DNA from: CAVZGO01 sp963774935
GTDB lineage: Bacteria > Chloroflexota > Anaerolineae > Anaerolineales > UBA4823
Direction of reading: 5' to 3'
Assembly (NCBI GenBank): GCA_963774935.1
Contig: CAVZGO010000013.1
Coordinates: 310,001-374,000 of the forward strand
Length of the DNA: 64,000 bases
Position numbers and translations under genes: made by a program. Every line of letters starts with the position of its first letter. The first letter of the stretch is position 1. This document shows positions 1 to 10,759 of the stretch, in pieces. The notes under the pieces were generated by a model that saw only the letters and a list, made by a program, of their open reading frames with translations, did no database searches and had not been told where the DNA came from.

Positions 1-2385
1 TTAGTTACGCAATTTGGCGCCGACCCTGGTCTCCAGACCAGCAATTCAGAAGTCTTAGCAAGTATCCTTCAGGAAAAAACCAAGGCAATCCCATATTTTG
101 AACAAATCATCCTGCTGGACGAGGAAGGTGAAGTTTTAGCGGCCTATCCAGACGCTTTTGAAACTGGCCATACCATGCCGCCCAATGAATTACTCGGCGT
201 TCAACAGGCGCTATCAGGAGTTCAAAACCGGTATTATCCACTCCCGCCTCTCAAAAATGATACCTCAGCACGAATATCATTCATAACACCGCTCCCAAGA
301 AAAGGAGCGAATGGACCATCTGTTATTATCGGGCGAACGAGTTTGTCGGAAAACCCACTGACAAAACCTGTCATGACACATCTCAATAATTTGGCGGGGG
401 GAGATGCTCAAGGGATGATCGTGGATGAGAACCACCAGATTCTCGCTCATACGGATCCAACCCAAGTTATGGGCTTATATAGTGGCGCTATCGAGGAGGA
501 AAATCACTTCGAAGACACAGCACCGGATGGAACTCGCCGGATGGTGTATTACCAGCCTATCAACGGGACACCGTGGGGAGTGGTAGTTGGTCTTCCTGCT
601 CAAATTCCACAGCGGATTTCTCTGCAGATAGCAATTCCGTCTCTGGTATTGTTGCTTGCACTTTCGGCTTTGATGGTCATCATGGTGCTGGTGGGGCTAC
701 ACGGTATAAACACGTCTCTAAGCGATCTAACCAAACAAGTGCAACAGATGGCAGATGGCAATCTTGGCCAGCCGATCTCGAGTGATGGATCTGACGAGCT
801 CCGCCAAATTCGACAAGCATTAGAAACGCTACGGGTTAATTTCCGTACCCGTATCGATGAGTTTACTCGATTGCTTTCCATTAGCCGGAGCAATACTTCG
901 AATTTGGATCTGCGCGCTGCAGTCGTTCCCATATTAGACTCAGCATTATCCACAGGCGCCTCCACTGCTCGCCTGGTTTTCAGCCCAACCGGGGTTCCCG
1001 GATTAATAAGTCTTTAGCCCAGCCTACCATCATCTCACGAGGTGCTGCACAGGAGCTATATGGCGACCTGGACGAGCAAATTCTGGCGTACACTCGACAG
1101 CAGGACCAGCTCGTAATTAACAATCTAACACGACCACGATTGTTTAACCTGGATCCCAAAGCGGCATTATCCCACGACTCTATTTGCAACGGCTTTGAAA
1201 TATGAGAATCAAAGCTATGGTGTCTTGTGGATCGCTTTCGACCAAGCCCACACCTTCCAGGATGAAGAAATTCGTTTCTATAATACCTTAGCGGGGCAGG
1301 CTACTCTTGCGGCAGCAAATGCGCAGCTATTCATGAACGCGGAAATTGGAAGGCAGAGGTTGTTGGCAATCCTGGCATCGAACCCCGATCCTGTCCTGGT
1401 CACCGATCAGAACAACCGTTTGATACTTGCAAATCCGGCTGCTTTGCAAATCTTGAATCTAGGCAGTGAATTTGAGTTTGGTAAACCCGTCGAGCAAGTG
1501 ATCCAGAACAAAAAACTGACCGAATTAATGCGTAACGCCAGCAATGAGAATAAATCGATAGAGATAACACTCCAACAGGATCAGGTTTTTCTTGCAACGG
1601 TTTCTTCAGTAATCGCAGAAGCTCAGCGCGTAGGCAGAGTTTGTGTTTTACGAGATGTCACCCGTTTTAAGGAGCTAGATAAATTAAAATCTGATTTTGT
1701 CGCCTCTGTAAGCCACGATCTGCGAACACCATTAACACTGATGCGCGGTTATGCCACCATGCTTGAGATGGTTGGACATCTCAATGACCAACAGGTAGCC
1801 TATGTCAGGAACATCCTGGCTGGTGTAGAGAGCATGAACCGGCTGGTCAATAACCTGCTCGATTTAGGGCGGATAGAAAGTGGAACGGGTTTGCAGATAG
1901 AAAAAGTAGCCGTTTTTGAACTGGTCGAACGTGTTGTAACATCCATGCAAATCCACGCCAACCAGAAGAAGATTCAACTGAAAGCTGATCTTCCCGGCCA
2001 ATTCAGCCCATCGGTCGAGGGTGATCCTGCATTACTTCAACAAGCTCTCCAAAATCTTGTGGATAATGCGATCAAATTTAATAAGACTGAAGGCAAAGTA
2101 ACCGTCAGGGTCCACACACTCCCCGAACGTGTCCTATTTGAGGTAACTGACACAGGAATCGGTATATCTCCGATGGACCAGACTCGTTTATTCGAGAAAT
2201 TCTACCGCACATCACCGGTGGGCTCGATGGAAGGCAGTGGAAGTGGTCTGGGATTACCCATCGTACAATCGATCGCAGAGCGACATAACGGAAAGGTATG
2301 GGTGGAAAGCCAATTGGGTATAGGAAGTACATTTTTCCTTGCCATTCCATATCACCAGAGTAGCGAGGGGGAAGTCGAAGCATAA
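1..2385 (+). CDS. Sensor histidine kinase (cache-HAMP-GAF-PAS-HisKA-HATPase), cut at left edge, two frameshifts
   Basis: Membrane sensor kinase of a two-component system. The reading frame is open from base 1, so the N-terminus lies outside the window. In order: an extracellular cache-like sensor region, a membrane helix (about 622-694), a HAMP linker (about 705-870), a GAF-like region, a PAS domain (about 1350-1650), HisKA with the phospho-accepting His in SHDLRTPL (His codon 1714-1716), and an HATPase domain with N box (NLVDNAIKF) and G boxes (DTGIGIS, GSGLGLPI). The GAF region is broken twice: near 1003 one base seems missing, and near 1163 one base seems extra. Between these points the protein continues in another frame, after which the original frame resumes. 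No response regulator is adjacent. The family assignment is firm; the signal is unknown. Confidence 0.85.
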
Positions 2386-2418
2386 ATGAATGAATTGTTA
2401 ATAATATAAAGAAGATAC

Positions 2419-2448
2419 TTGACCCTGATATTTATTCTTTGATATAAT
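2419..2448 (+). promoter_or_regulatory. Sigma-70-type promoter for rpoC
   Basis: A TTGACC hexamer (2419-2424), an 18-base spacer and a perfect TATAAT (2443-2448) lie between the kinase stop and rpoC. The predicted start near 2455 gives a leader of about 90 bases. It shows that rpoC can be transcribed independently of upstream genes. Confidence 0.7.
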
Positions 2449-2490
2449 ATCCTGATCGAAAATCAGAAGTAGATTTTTTGAGTTCATCAT

Positions 2491-2519
2491 AAGCGCTTGA
2501 GGGAAAAGCTCATGCGCTT
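2491..2519 (+). promoter_or_regulatory. Hairpin in the rpoC leader
   Basis: AAGCGC (2491-2496) pairs with GCGCTT (2514-2519), and after one T-T mismatch TGAG (2498-2501) pairs with CTCA (2509-2512), leaving a 7-base loop. No T-run follows, so it is not a classical terminator. It sits between the predicted transcript start and the ribosome binding site and could modulate rpoC expression; that role is inference. Confidence 0.45.
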
Positions 2520-2546
2520 GTCTTTGTCTGTCTCAGGAGGCCGTAA

Positions 2547-5500
2547 GTGGAAACCAAAGGATTGACCGCACTTCGCATCAGCCTGGCATCGCCAGAAACA
2601 ATTCGAAGCTGGTCCTACGGAGAAGTGCTCAAACCCGAAACGATCAACTATCGCCGCCTACGACCCGAGAAGGATGGTCTTTTTTGTGAGGCGATCTTCG
2701 GGCCTACGCGGGATTGGCAGTGCTATTGCGGTAAGTATAAAAACATTCGATATAAAGGCATCGTTTGTGATAAGTGTGGCGTGGAGGTAACCCGATCATC
2801 GGTACGCCGCGAACGCATGGGGCATATTGAATTATCAGCACCTGTGGCGCATGTCTGGTATACCCGCAGGATTCCATCCTACCTGGGATTATTGCTGGAT
2901 ATTTCCCGCCGCAACCTGGATCGCGTTCTATATTTCGCTCAATATGTGGTCACATATGTTGATGAAGATGCTCGCAACAAAGCCTTAAAACGTTTGGAAG
3001 ATAAGATCACCACCACTGAACGTGAACAGGCGGCGAAAATCAACGCCAAAATCGCTGAGCGAAAAGCTGCACGCGATAAGTCGTTAAACGAGCTGCAACA
3101 ACGTAGAACCACCACTGAGCAGAATTACGACGAAGCAATCGCCGAAAAACTTGCTCCCATCATGGAAGCTGGCAAGCGCACTGAAGCCAGCCTGACAGCC
3201 CAGATTGGGCAAACCACCCGGATGGACATACACTTTCCTGATTCGGAAATTGTAGTTGTTTCAGCGGGCGAACCAATCACCAAAGCTCATATCGCCAATA
3301 TTCAGAAAATCGTCAAGCAGCAGTTAGACGAGCTGGAAAACGAGCACAAAGACCAGAAACAACGCGAACTGGAACATATCCGCATGGAGATTGAGCGAGA
3401 ACGAGCGGAATATGATCTGGCTATGGAAGATCTGCGCGGACAGCTGGATGATCAATCTACTCAGGTGCGTGGCGAAAATTCTCGCCTTCGAGATGAACTG
3501 GTTGAATTACGACCACTGACTTTTATGGGCGAAACTCGCTTCCGAGAATTAAAGTCTCGCTGGGGCCAGGTTTTTCGCGCGGATATGGGTGCTGAGGCAT
3601 TTTACGACATCCTTCGCCGTCTCGATTTAGATAAGCTGGCAGAAGAGCTGTGGCACGAAGTACGTACATCTCGCAGTAAGCAGAAGCGAAAAAAGGCCAC
3701 AAAGCGTTTAAAGGTGGTTGAAGCCTTCCGGCGATCCGGGAACCGCCCGGAATGGATGGTCTTGACGGTGCTACCGGTCATTCCGCCCGACCTGCGCCCG
3801 ATGGTGCAGCTCGATGGAGGACGGTTTGCCACCTCTGACCTTAATGACCTATACCGTCGGGTGATTAACCGCAACAACCGGTTAAAACGGCTCCTGGAGC
3901 TAGGTGCGCCGGATGTAATCGTCCGCAATGAGAAGCGCATGCTACAGGAAGCAGTCGACTCATTGATCGATAACTCTCAGCGCGGCAAGGCATTATCCCG
4001 CCGCGGCCGACGTGAGCTGAAATCTCTGAGCGATATGCTCAAAGGTAAAAAAGGTCGTTTCCGCCGTAACCTCCTGGGCAAGCGCGTGGATTACTCCGGG
4101 CGTTCTGTAATCGTGGTTGGACCAAAGTTAAAGCTTTACCAATGCGGTTTACCCAAGAACATGGCTCTCGAGCTGTTCCGTCCGTTCGTCATCGCCCGCC
4201 TGGTTCAACACCAATTTGCGGCAAACGTCAAAGGCGCCAAGCGGTTCATTGAGCGCAATCGCCCGGAGGTGTGGGAAGTCCTGGAGGAAGTGATCAAGGA
4301 GCGACCAGTTTTACTCAACCGAGCGCCTACCCTTCACCGGTTAGGCATCCAGGCCTTTGAACCGATTCTCATCGAAGGAAGCGCAATTCAGCTCCACCCG
4401 CTGGTAACGACTGCGTTCAACGCCGACTTTGATGGCGACCAGATGGCTGTCCATGTGCCTCTTTCACTGAAAGCTGTGAATGAAGCACGCCACCTCATGC
4501 TGTCCTCACGCAACCTGCTGAAGCCGGCTGATGGTGAGCCAATTATCAGCCCTGCCAAAGATATGGTCCTGGGTGTTTACTACCTGACGAAAGAAGATGT
4601 GAATCCCCACGAAGGGGACGGTCGAGCGTTCGTGGACATGGATGAAGTTGAGCTGGCGTATAGCCTGAAACAACTGGATATTCATGCCCATATCAAAGTG
4701 ATTGCAAAAACTTGGTATGACGATCATGCTAACCGCCTTCCACATGAAGTGGAGAAAGTGATCGATACGACCGTTGGTCGCGTGCTTTTCAACCGTGTCC
4801 TGCCGCGCGAGATGCGCTTCGTCAATACGATGCTAGATAAAGGCGGGTTGAAGGACCTGATGGCAAGCCTGTATGAGATATGCGGTGAGGAACGCACACC
4901 GGATATCGCTGATGCAATCAAGGACATCGGCTTTCACTATGCGACTCGCTCAGGCTATTCTCTTTCTGTATCTGATATCACGGTTCCAAAGGTCAAGGAA
5001 GAAATTATCAACCAGGCTCTGACCGAACAAGAAACGGTATCGCGCGATTTTCGCCGAGGCTTGCTTACAGAACAGGAGCAAAACGAGCGGATCATCGACA
5101 TCTGGCAGCGAACTACCAATACGGTTGCAGATGCCGTAAGAAAGTCGATGGACCCCAACGGCAACCTGGCAGCCCAGGCAATCTCTGGCGCTACCAAAGG
5201 CGGTTTCGGTCCAATCTCCCAGTTGGCTGGTATGCGCGGTTTAATGGCTGACCCATCGGGTCGCATTATCCCATTGCCCATCCGCTCCAACTTCCGTGAA
5301 GGTCTTACCGCCCTGGAATATTTCATCTCGACCCACGGCGCCCGCAAAGGTCTGGCGGATACTGCCTTACGTACCGCTGACGCGGGTTACCTTACCCGCC
5401 GCCTGGTTGATGTCGCCCAAGATGTAATTATTAACGAAGAAGATTGTGGGACACTCGATCATCAGGTCATCCGTCGCAGCGACGATATTGCTGGTCAGTC

Positions 5501-6878
5501 GCTGGGCAGCCGCCTTTTCGGGCGCATGATTGCCGAACGCGTGATCGATCTTAAAACTGGAGAGATCCTGGCAGAGCGGGATGATGTTCTTGATCACGAG
5601 CTGGTCCGAAAATTTAGCGTAGCGAGCATTGATGAGGTCAAAGTACGCTCACCACTAACCTGCGAGCTGACGCATGGCATTTGTGCAAAATGTTATGGCA
5701 TGGACCTGGGGCGCGGGAAGATGGTTGAGATTGGCTCAGCGGTGGGTATCGTTGCTGCTCAATCCATTGGTGAGCCAGGAACGCAGTTGACTCTGCGTAC
5801 CTTCCACACGGGTGGTGTAGCTGCAGGTGGCGATATCACTACAGGTTTGCCACGCGTAGAAGAGCTCTTTGAAGCTCGCAAAACACCTAAAGGCGAAGCG
5901 GTTGTCTCAGAAACGAGCGGTACTGTACACATTATGCAGTCAGACCGCTACAGTGACCTGCGCATTGCCAGGGTGGAAATGAGCGAGATGGTTCGAGATG
6001 AATATGATATCCCTGAAGGATGGACTATCGCAGTAGAAGAGGAAAGCGAAGTTTCCCAGGGTGATATGATCGCTTATCGAACGGATGCTTCAGGCAATGG
6101 CGCCGAGACTACCGCAACCATCAACTCCCTTAACGCTGGACGCGTGCGATTGGAAAGCAGTACATCGCTCGACGAGAGTGGAAATCAGAAAGTTAAGGTG
6201 ATCGTATCATTTGAGCGACACCAGGAATCGGAATACGAAATCCCGAACACTGCCCGCATGCTGGTTAGAGACGGCAGTCATGTCAATGCCGGACAGGCAC
6301 TGACAGAAGGATCGCTCAATCCACACCGCATTTTGCGCATTCAGGGACGAGCAGAATGCCAGAAATACCTGCTTTCTGAAGTGCAAAAAGTTTACCGCTC
6401 CCAAGGCCAGAACATTAACGACAAGCACTTTGAGGTTATCACCCGCAAAATGATGGCTAAGGTGCAGGTAACCCGTCCGGGAGACACTCCCTACCTGCCT
6501 GGAGATCTGGTAGATTACCTGGATTTGCGTGCAATTAATGAGCAATTGCTCAGCCAGGGTAAACGTCCTGCCAAATTCGTCGAGGTGCTGCTGGGTATTA
6601 CCAAGGCATCGCTGAGCACGGACTCCTTCCTCTCAGCTTCATCCTTCCAGCACACGATCAAAGTGCTTGCTGGCGCTGCAATCGCCTCCACAGAGGATCC
6701 ACTGTACGGGCTGAAAGAGAATGTGATCATCGGTAAGCTGATTCCTGCCGGAACCGGGTTTGTCCACGGCCGGTTTATTGAACCCGATCAGCCTGTATTG
6801 ATGGATGTCATCCCGATGGCAAACGAGTCGCCTGATGATGACGACATGACCGATTTTGAGTTTAGCCTTTCTGATTAG
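2547..6878 (+). CDS. rpoC: DNA-directed RNA polymerase subunit beta'
   Basis: Largest catalytic subunit of RNA polymerase, 1443 residues. The GTG start at 2547 is chosen because AGGAGG (2535-2540) lies six bases upstream and the N-terminus fits the family. The N-terminal zinc-binding cysteines (CYCGKYK, CDKCGVEV) are present. A long charged coiled-coil insertion follows (about residues 150-320), longer than in E. coli. The absolutely conserved NADFDGDQ is at residues 625-632, with Mg-binding Asp 627, 629 and 631. A second zinc site is seen in the Cys cluster ending CAKCYG. The C-terminal end is acidic. Unusually, rpoB is not directly upstream; a sensor kinase is, and rpoC has its own promoter. 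Confidence 0.98.
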   Translation: METKGLTALRISLASPETIRSWSYGEVLKPETINYRRLRPEKDGLFCEAIFGPTRDWQCYCGKYKNIRYKGIVCDKCGVEVTRSSVRRERMGHIELSAPVAHVWYTRRIPSYLGLLLDISRRNLDRVLYFAQYVVTYVDEDARNKALKRLEDKITTTEREQAAKINAKIAERKAARDKSLNELQQRRTTTEQNYDEAIAEKLAPIMEAGKRTEASLTAQIGQTTRMDIHFPDSEIVVVSAGEPITKAHIANIQKIVKQQLDELENEHKDQKQRELEHIRMEIERERAEYDLAMEDLRGQLDDQSTQVRGENSRLRDELVELRPLTFMGETRFRELKSRWGQVFRADMGAEAFYDILRRLDLDKLAEELWHEVRTSRSKQKRKKATKRLKVVEAFRRSGNRPEWMVLTVLPVIPPDLRPMVQLDGGRFATSDLNDLYRRVINRNNRLKRLLELGAPDVIVRNEKRMLQEAVDSLIDNSQRGKALSRRGRRELKSLSDMLKGKKGRFRRNLLGKRVDYSGRSVIVVGPKLKLYQCGLPKNMALELFRPFVIARLVQHQFAANVKGAKRFIERNRPEVWEVLEEVIKERPVLLNRAPTLHRLGIQAFEPILIEGSAIQLHPLVTTAFNADFDGDQMAVHVPLSLKAVNEARHLMLSSRNLLKPADGEPIISPAKDMVLGVYYLTKEDVNPHEGDGRAFVDMDEVELAYSLKQLDIHAHIKVIAKTWYDDHANRLPHEVEKVIDTTVGRVLFNRVLPREMRFVNTMLDKGGLKDLMASLYEICGEERTPDIADAIKDIGFHYATRSGYSLSVSDITVPKVKEEIINQALTEQETVSRDFRRGLLTEQEQNERIIDIWQRTTNTVADAVRKSMDPNGNLAAQAISGATKGGFGPISQLAGMRGLMADPSGRIIPLPIRSNFREGLTALEYFISTHGARKGLADTALRTADAGYLTRRLVDVAQDVIINEEDCGTLDHQVIRRSDDIAGQSLGSRLFGRMIAERVIDLKTGEILAERDDVLDHELVRKFSVASIDEVKVRSPLTCELTHGICAKCYGMDLGRGKMVEIGSAVGIVAAQSIGEPGTQLTLRTFHTGGVAAGGDITTGLPRVEELFEARKTPKGEAVVSETSGTVHIMQSDRYSDLRIARVEMSEMVRDEYDIPEGWTIAVEEESEVSQGDMIAYRTDASGNGAETTATINSLNAGRVRLESSTSLDESGNQKVKVIVSFERHQESEYEIPNTARMLVRDGSHVNAGQALTEGSLNPHRILRIQGRAECQKYLLSEVQKVYRSQGQNINDKHFEVITRKMMAKVQVTRPGDTPYLPGDLVDYLDLRAINEQLLSQGKRPAKFVEVLLGITKASLSTDSFLSASSFQHTIKVLAGAAIASTEDPLYGLKENVIIGKLIPAGTGFVHGRFIEPDQPVLMDVIPMANESPDDDDMTDFEFSLSD

Positions 6879-6911
6879 TGGGTATTGAGTTTATTGGTAA
6901 GGAGGAGCGAG

Positions 6912-7337
6912 ATGGCGATTCGGAAAGCTGACGCAGTTTGGAAAGGTAATTTACGCGAAGGATCAGGTACTCTGAAGCTGGGAAGTGGGGCTTTTGAGAG
7001 TCCTTACAGCTTCGCCTCACGTTTTGAAGACGGTGCAGGAACAAACCCAGAGGAACTCCTTGGCGCCGCACATGCAGCATGCTACTCAATGGCACTTAGC
7101 TCGGCTCTTGGACGCGCTGGATATACCCCATCCAGCATCCACACCAAGGCTAATGTCCACCTTGGAAAAGTAGATGAGAAAAACCGCATCACATTGATCG
7201 AGCTCGAAACCGAGGCGGAAATCCCCGGCATCAGCCCGAATAAATTCCTTGAAATCGCAGAAGCGACGAAGAGTGGCTGTCCGGTTTCGGTCGCGTTGGC
7301 CAGTGTGGAGATCAGACTCAAAGCAACGCTGCTTTAG
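6912..7337 (+). CDS. OsmC/Ohr-family peroxide-resistance protein
   Basis: Small thiol-dependent peroxidase-type protein of 141 residues, the usual size for OsmC. The two active-site cysteines are visible: Cys57 in AAHAACYSMAL and Cys123 in SGCPVSVAL, with the GTNPEELL motif before the first. In this family the pair reduces organic hydroperoxides. The ATG at 6912 is preferred over an in-frame start at 6885, because AAGGAGG (6899-6905) is well spaced from it. It lies 33 bases after rpoC and is followed by a strong terminator, so it may be co-transcribed with rpoC. OsmC is more likely than Ohr from the overall motif pattern, but the substrate cannot be read from sequence. Confidence 0.9.
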   Translation: MAIRKADAVWKGNLREGSGTLKLGSGAFESPYSFASRFEDGAGTNPEELLGAAHAACYSMALSSALGRAGYTPSSIHTKANVHLGKVDEKNRITLIELETEAEIPGISPNKFLEIAEATKSGCPVSVALASVEIRLKATLL

Positions 7338-7385
7338 AAAGAATCTGTCTTCGAAACCTCTGTCCTGAGAGGGAAATATCCAAGT

Positions 7386-7426
7386 AAAAAAGTGGGTGTG
7401 CGGACGAACGCAGCCCACTTTTTTTC
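7386..7426 (+). terminator. Rho-independent terminator after osmC
   Basis: AAAAAAGTGGG...CCCACTTTTTTT forms a stem with A-rich and T-rich flanks, extended inside by GCG/CGC pairing, ending in seven T. It follows the OsmC stop by about 50 bases and closes the rpoC-osmC unit. The A-run on the 5' side would also allow termination from the other strand. Confidence 0.85.
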
Positions 7427-7528
7427 TCTGAGTAATCATAAATCATCCTCTCAGGAAAAGCTCATGGCGCCGATGGTATACTCTGGCAAAGGAACTTATC
7501 CGAGAGGATTATCGTCTTTATCTGGAAA

Positions 7529-8705
7529 GTGAGCACCTCTGACGTAATGGTTACACCGGACGATACCCAGCCTACCCCGACCTTGAAATCTTCCCACAGG
7601 ACGTCCACGTGGCTAATTGTGTGTGGAGCCGCTTTTGCGATGCTCGTTGTACTGCTTTCGTTGTTTGCTAGGAGCATTCGCAGGGCGGCAATCTGCTGTT
7701 CGTAGCCTGGAGAGCCTGGGAGCACAACAGCTTCAGCAAAACCTCTCAGAACAGTACGCGCTGGGTCAGGCAGACTTTCAGGCTGGTCGTTACCGCGTGG
7801 CTTTACAACGATTCGAATATATATTAGAGAAGGATCCCACTTATCCTGGTATAACCAAACAAATGGCTGCGGTTATAACGATTTTAAATGCTACAGCCAC
7901 GCCGACAGCATCACCAATTCCATCACCAACGATTACGATGACTCCGACTCCGGATCTGCGGCCGATACAGCAGCGCCTGGAGCAGGCTTTTGAATCGCTG
8001 GTAGCTGGTGAGTTAAGCGAGGCAATTGACACCTTGATTTCCTTGCGCAATGATGATCCAAATTTTCAGGTTACGCGCGTCGACCGCTTGCTCTACATAG
8101 CATTGAAACAGCGGGGAGTGCAGAAAATATTCGATGAGAGCAACCTGGAGGGTGGGATTTACGACCTGGCACTGGCGGAAAACTTTGGCCCGTTGGATGC
8201 AGATGCACTGTCTGCTCGCAACGTGGCGCGCATTTACCTGATCGGCTCAAGCTTTTGGGAAGCCTTTCCGGAGCAGGCAGTATTTTATTTTGCGCAGGTA
8301 GCCTCGGCCGCCCCATACCTTCGAGATGCATCGGGCTGGACAGCTGTAGAGCGCTATCGAGGTGCATTAATCCAATATGGTGACCAGCTTGGCAGAGATG
8401 GAGAGTGGTGCCAGGCTCTGGAACAATACCAGCTTGCTGCTTCAATTCGGGTGGATAATGTCCTGGAAACCGCCTATAATGCTGCCTACCAAAACTGTTT
8501 TGAAAGCATCGCAACAGAGACAGTTGAACCCAGCCTGACCCCAACCATCACAGGTACACCATACCTGGAATTGACGCCAACGGAAGGGACTTATCCCACC
8601 GAAACCGAGGAGCCAACACCGGTAGACACCCCAATTCCACCTACAGATACGCCTGCGCCACCGCTGACCGAACCCCCACCAGTGGAAATTACCCCAACTC
8701 CGTGA
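7529..8705 (+). CDS. Membrane-anchored TPR-like protein, one frameshift
   Basis: I do not recognise a named family. From a GTG at 7529 (or ATG at 7547) the frame encodes a short cytoplasmic stretch and one membrane helix (WLIVCGAAFAMLVVLLSLF). It then hits a stop, while the next frame continues without a stop into a helical repeat region. One extra base near 7675-7695 explains this. The exterior part has tetratricopeptide-like helices (QADFQAGRYRVALQRFEYIL), a Thr/Pro linker, more helical repeats and a C-terminal Thr/Pro/Glu tail. A TATACT at 7477-7482 may be its -10 element. It lies 19 bases before an LCP-family gene, suggesting an envelope role. No catalytic motif is seen. Confidence 0.65.
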
Positions 8706-8724
8706 GGAGCGTAGCCAATATCCG

Positions 8725-10161
8725 ATGAGTACCCACTCACCTTCCTCTCCTCGACGAGTTATCTGGCCAGCATTAATACTAATGGTGCTCAGCCTTGCAT
8801 TGCTTGCCGCTCTGGCAGCGTTCTGGGCAGTACGCAACCTGACATTATCGCGGCAGTCGCTGCCTTTTGCGGGTCCCCAATTTGTGAATCTGACAACTCA
8901 GCCTAGCCAACAGCCGAGTAGTAACAGCTCTGAATCGACCCCGGAATTGACACCAGAAGCAACTTTAGTCAGCGCTCCAGTCATCGAAGCTTCGCTGAAA
9001 CCGTGGGATGGCGCCGGGCGTGTGACAATATTGCTGATCGGTCTCGATTATCGCGACTGGGAGGCAAAGAATGATTATTCGCGCAGTGATACGATGATTT
9101 TGTTAACCCTGGATCCACAAACCCGTACTGCAGGCATCCTATCGGTACCGCGCGATATGTGGGTGGCAATTCCCGGGTTCACGCACGGAAAAATTAATAC
9201 CGCTTATTACCTTGGCGAAGCTTATAAACTGCCCGGTGGTGGCCCGGCACTGGCGACAAAAACCATGGAACAGTTCCTGGGAGTGCCGATTAATTACTAT
9301 GCCCAGATAGATTTTAGCGCCTTTGTGCAGTTCATCGATGAGATCGGTGGGGTGAAAATTGATGTCCCAGAACCCATAACGATCGATTTACTTGGGGATG
9401 GCTCACAAACCAAGAAAAAACTTAAAGCCGGTGCGCAAGTTTTGCCAGGTGAGTGGGCACTGGCGTATGCGCGCAACCGCTATACTGAGAATGGAGATTT
9501 TGATCGCGCCCGCCGCCAGCAACAGGTCATCATGGGGATACGCAACCAGATTTTGCGATTTGATATGCTGCCAACCCTGATCCGTAAGGCTCCTTCTCTT
9601 TACCAGGAGCTGGCTTCGGGCATACGTACCAATCTTTCCCTGGAGGATGTCATGCGGCTAGCATTGCTGGCAGCCGATATCCCTGAAGAAAAAATTGGCC
9701 GTGGTATATTAGGCAAAGGGTATGTGCTTTTTGGCAAATCCCCTGATAATCTGGATATCCTCATCCCGATTCCAGATAAAATACACCTGGTAAGGGATCA
9801 AATCTTTGCAACCGGCAGCGGACTTGAGCCCGGAACGCCAGGCAATTCACAAGAACAGATGCAAGCTGAAGCAGCTCGCCTGGCGGTTTACAATGGCACC
9901 CAACAGGGTGATCTGGGAGATCGAACCGCTGAATTCTTACGCATCAATGGTGCAAATATTGTCGGAGTCGCCGCAGCGGACAAATCCTACACTCTCACCA
10001 CGGTCATTGATCACACGGGAAATCCATTTACCCTTGCTTACCTGGTTGAGACCCTGGGCGTGACGCCGACGCGTGTCATCAGCCAATTCGATCCAAACAG
10101 CTCTGTCGATGTCGAAGTAATTCTTGGAGCTGACTGGCGAAACAGCAACTCACTACCCTGA
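8725..10161 (+). CDS. LytR-CpsA-Psr (LCP) family protein
   Basis: Membrane-bound enzyme of 478 residues. LCP proteins transfer undecaprenyl-linked glycopolymers to the cell wall or other acceptors. It has a short cytoplasmic N-terminus, one membrane helix (about residues 12-35), a Pro/Thr-rich spacer and an LCP domain (about 105-270) with DTMILLTLDP, SVPRDMWV and the Arg-rich YARNRYT and DRARRQQ segments that bind the lipid pyrophosphate. A LytR C-terminal-type domain follows (about 385-470, AVYNGTQQG). The membrane-anchored repeat protein upstream is probably in the same operon. The acceptor in this organism is unknown. Confidence 0.9.
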   Translation: MSTHSPSSPRRVIWPALILMVLSLALLAALAAFWAVRNLTLSRQSLPFAGPQFVNLTTQPSQQPSSNSSESTPELTPEATLVSAPVIEASLKPWDGAGRVTILLIGLDYRDWEAKNDYSRSDTMILLTLDPQTRTAGILSVPRDMWVAIPGFTHGKINTAYYLGEAYKLPGGGPALATKTMEQFLGVPINYYAQIDFSAFVQFIDEIGGVKIDVPEPITIDLLGDGSQTKKKLKAGAQVLPGEWALAYARNRYTENGDFDRARRQQQVIMGIRNQILRFDMLPTLIRKAPSLYQELASGIRTNLSLEDVMRLALLAADIPEEKIGRGILGKGYVLFGKSPDNLDILIPIPDKIHLVRDQIFATGSGLEPGTPGNSQEQMQAEAARLAVYNGTQQGDLGDRTAEFLRINGANIVGVAAADKSYTLTTVIDHTGNPFTLAYLVETLGVTPTRVISQFDPNSSVDVEVILGADWRNSNSLP

Positions 10162-10167
10162 AAAGGG

Positions 10168-10518
10168 CTATATCAGTGTAATAAACAGGATTGCTGCCCA
10201 CAGAACTGTACTTATGGACAGGATTACCGCGAAAATTGACTTGCGGGTCTTATGGTGAAAGTAGCCACGCCCGATCCATCCCCCTACAAATCCACCTGAT
10301 AAGGCTAAACCATGGAGAATAATTTCGGGCACACGCATCCCACCAGATTGCGCCATTCTTTTATCATACCCATAGGCGAGAAATGTAATCAAATTAACCG
10401 CAGCCAACCAAATCCAGAGTAAATCCCAGCTGGTCAGCCAGGATAAAATAATAGCCAGTACAATTACCAGGATGATTGCCAGGATGAGAAACGATTGCTT
10501 TGGAGATTGTCGGCTCAT
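10168..10518 (-). CDS. DUF1294 small membrane protein
   Basis: 116 residues with about four hydrophobic segments. The family hallmarks are visible: AYGYDKRMAQ after the second helix, RVPEIILHGLALSGG, and the HHKTRK motif before the last helix. DUF1294 proteins are inner-membrane proteins of unknown function. The gene is convergent with the LCP gene, with six bases between the stops. About 240 bases separate its start from the next gene, which runs divergently; I see no confident promoter there. Confidence 0.85.
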   Translation of the reverse strand: MSRQSPKQSFLILAIILVIVLAIILSWLTSWDLLWIWLAAVNLITFLAYGYDKRMAQSGGMRVPEIILHGLALSGGFVGGWIGRGYFHHKTRKSIFAVILSISTVLWAAILFITLI

Positions 10519-10759
10519 TGAAAACCACCTTTTTATTAGATATTCCGCAAAATTATAATGCTAAAACCGGATATTTTCACATCCTTGACCTCGTCGTATA
10601 TTAACCTCTCATGCTAAAACTCAGTGCATTCTCACCGATGTGGCTCCCAGGTTATATCAAAGACGTGCGCTGGTGATAAAATAAATTCATCTACACCTTG
10701 GCCTCTAATTGTAAAAGCTATTAATCTTAAGAGTATTGGTTTGAGCGAGGTGATCTTTC

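Noticed and set aside
7462..7725. An 87-residue minus-strand frame near the TPR-like gene
   Set aside because: It overlaps the N-terminal coding part of the plus-strand gene and has no start site or motif.
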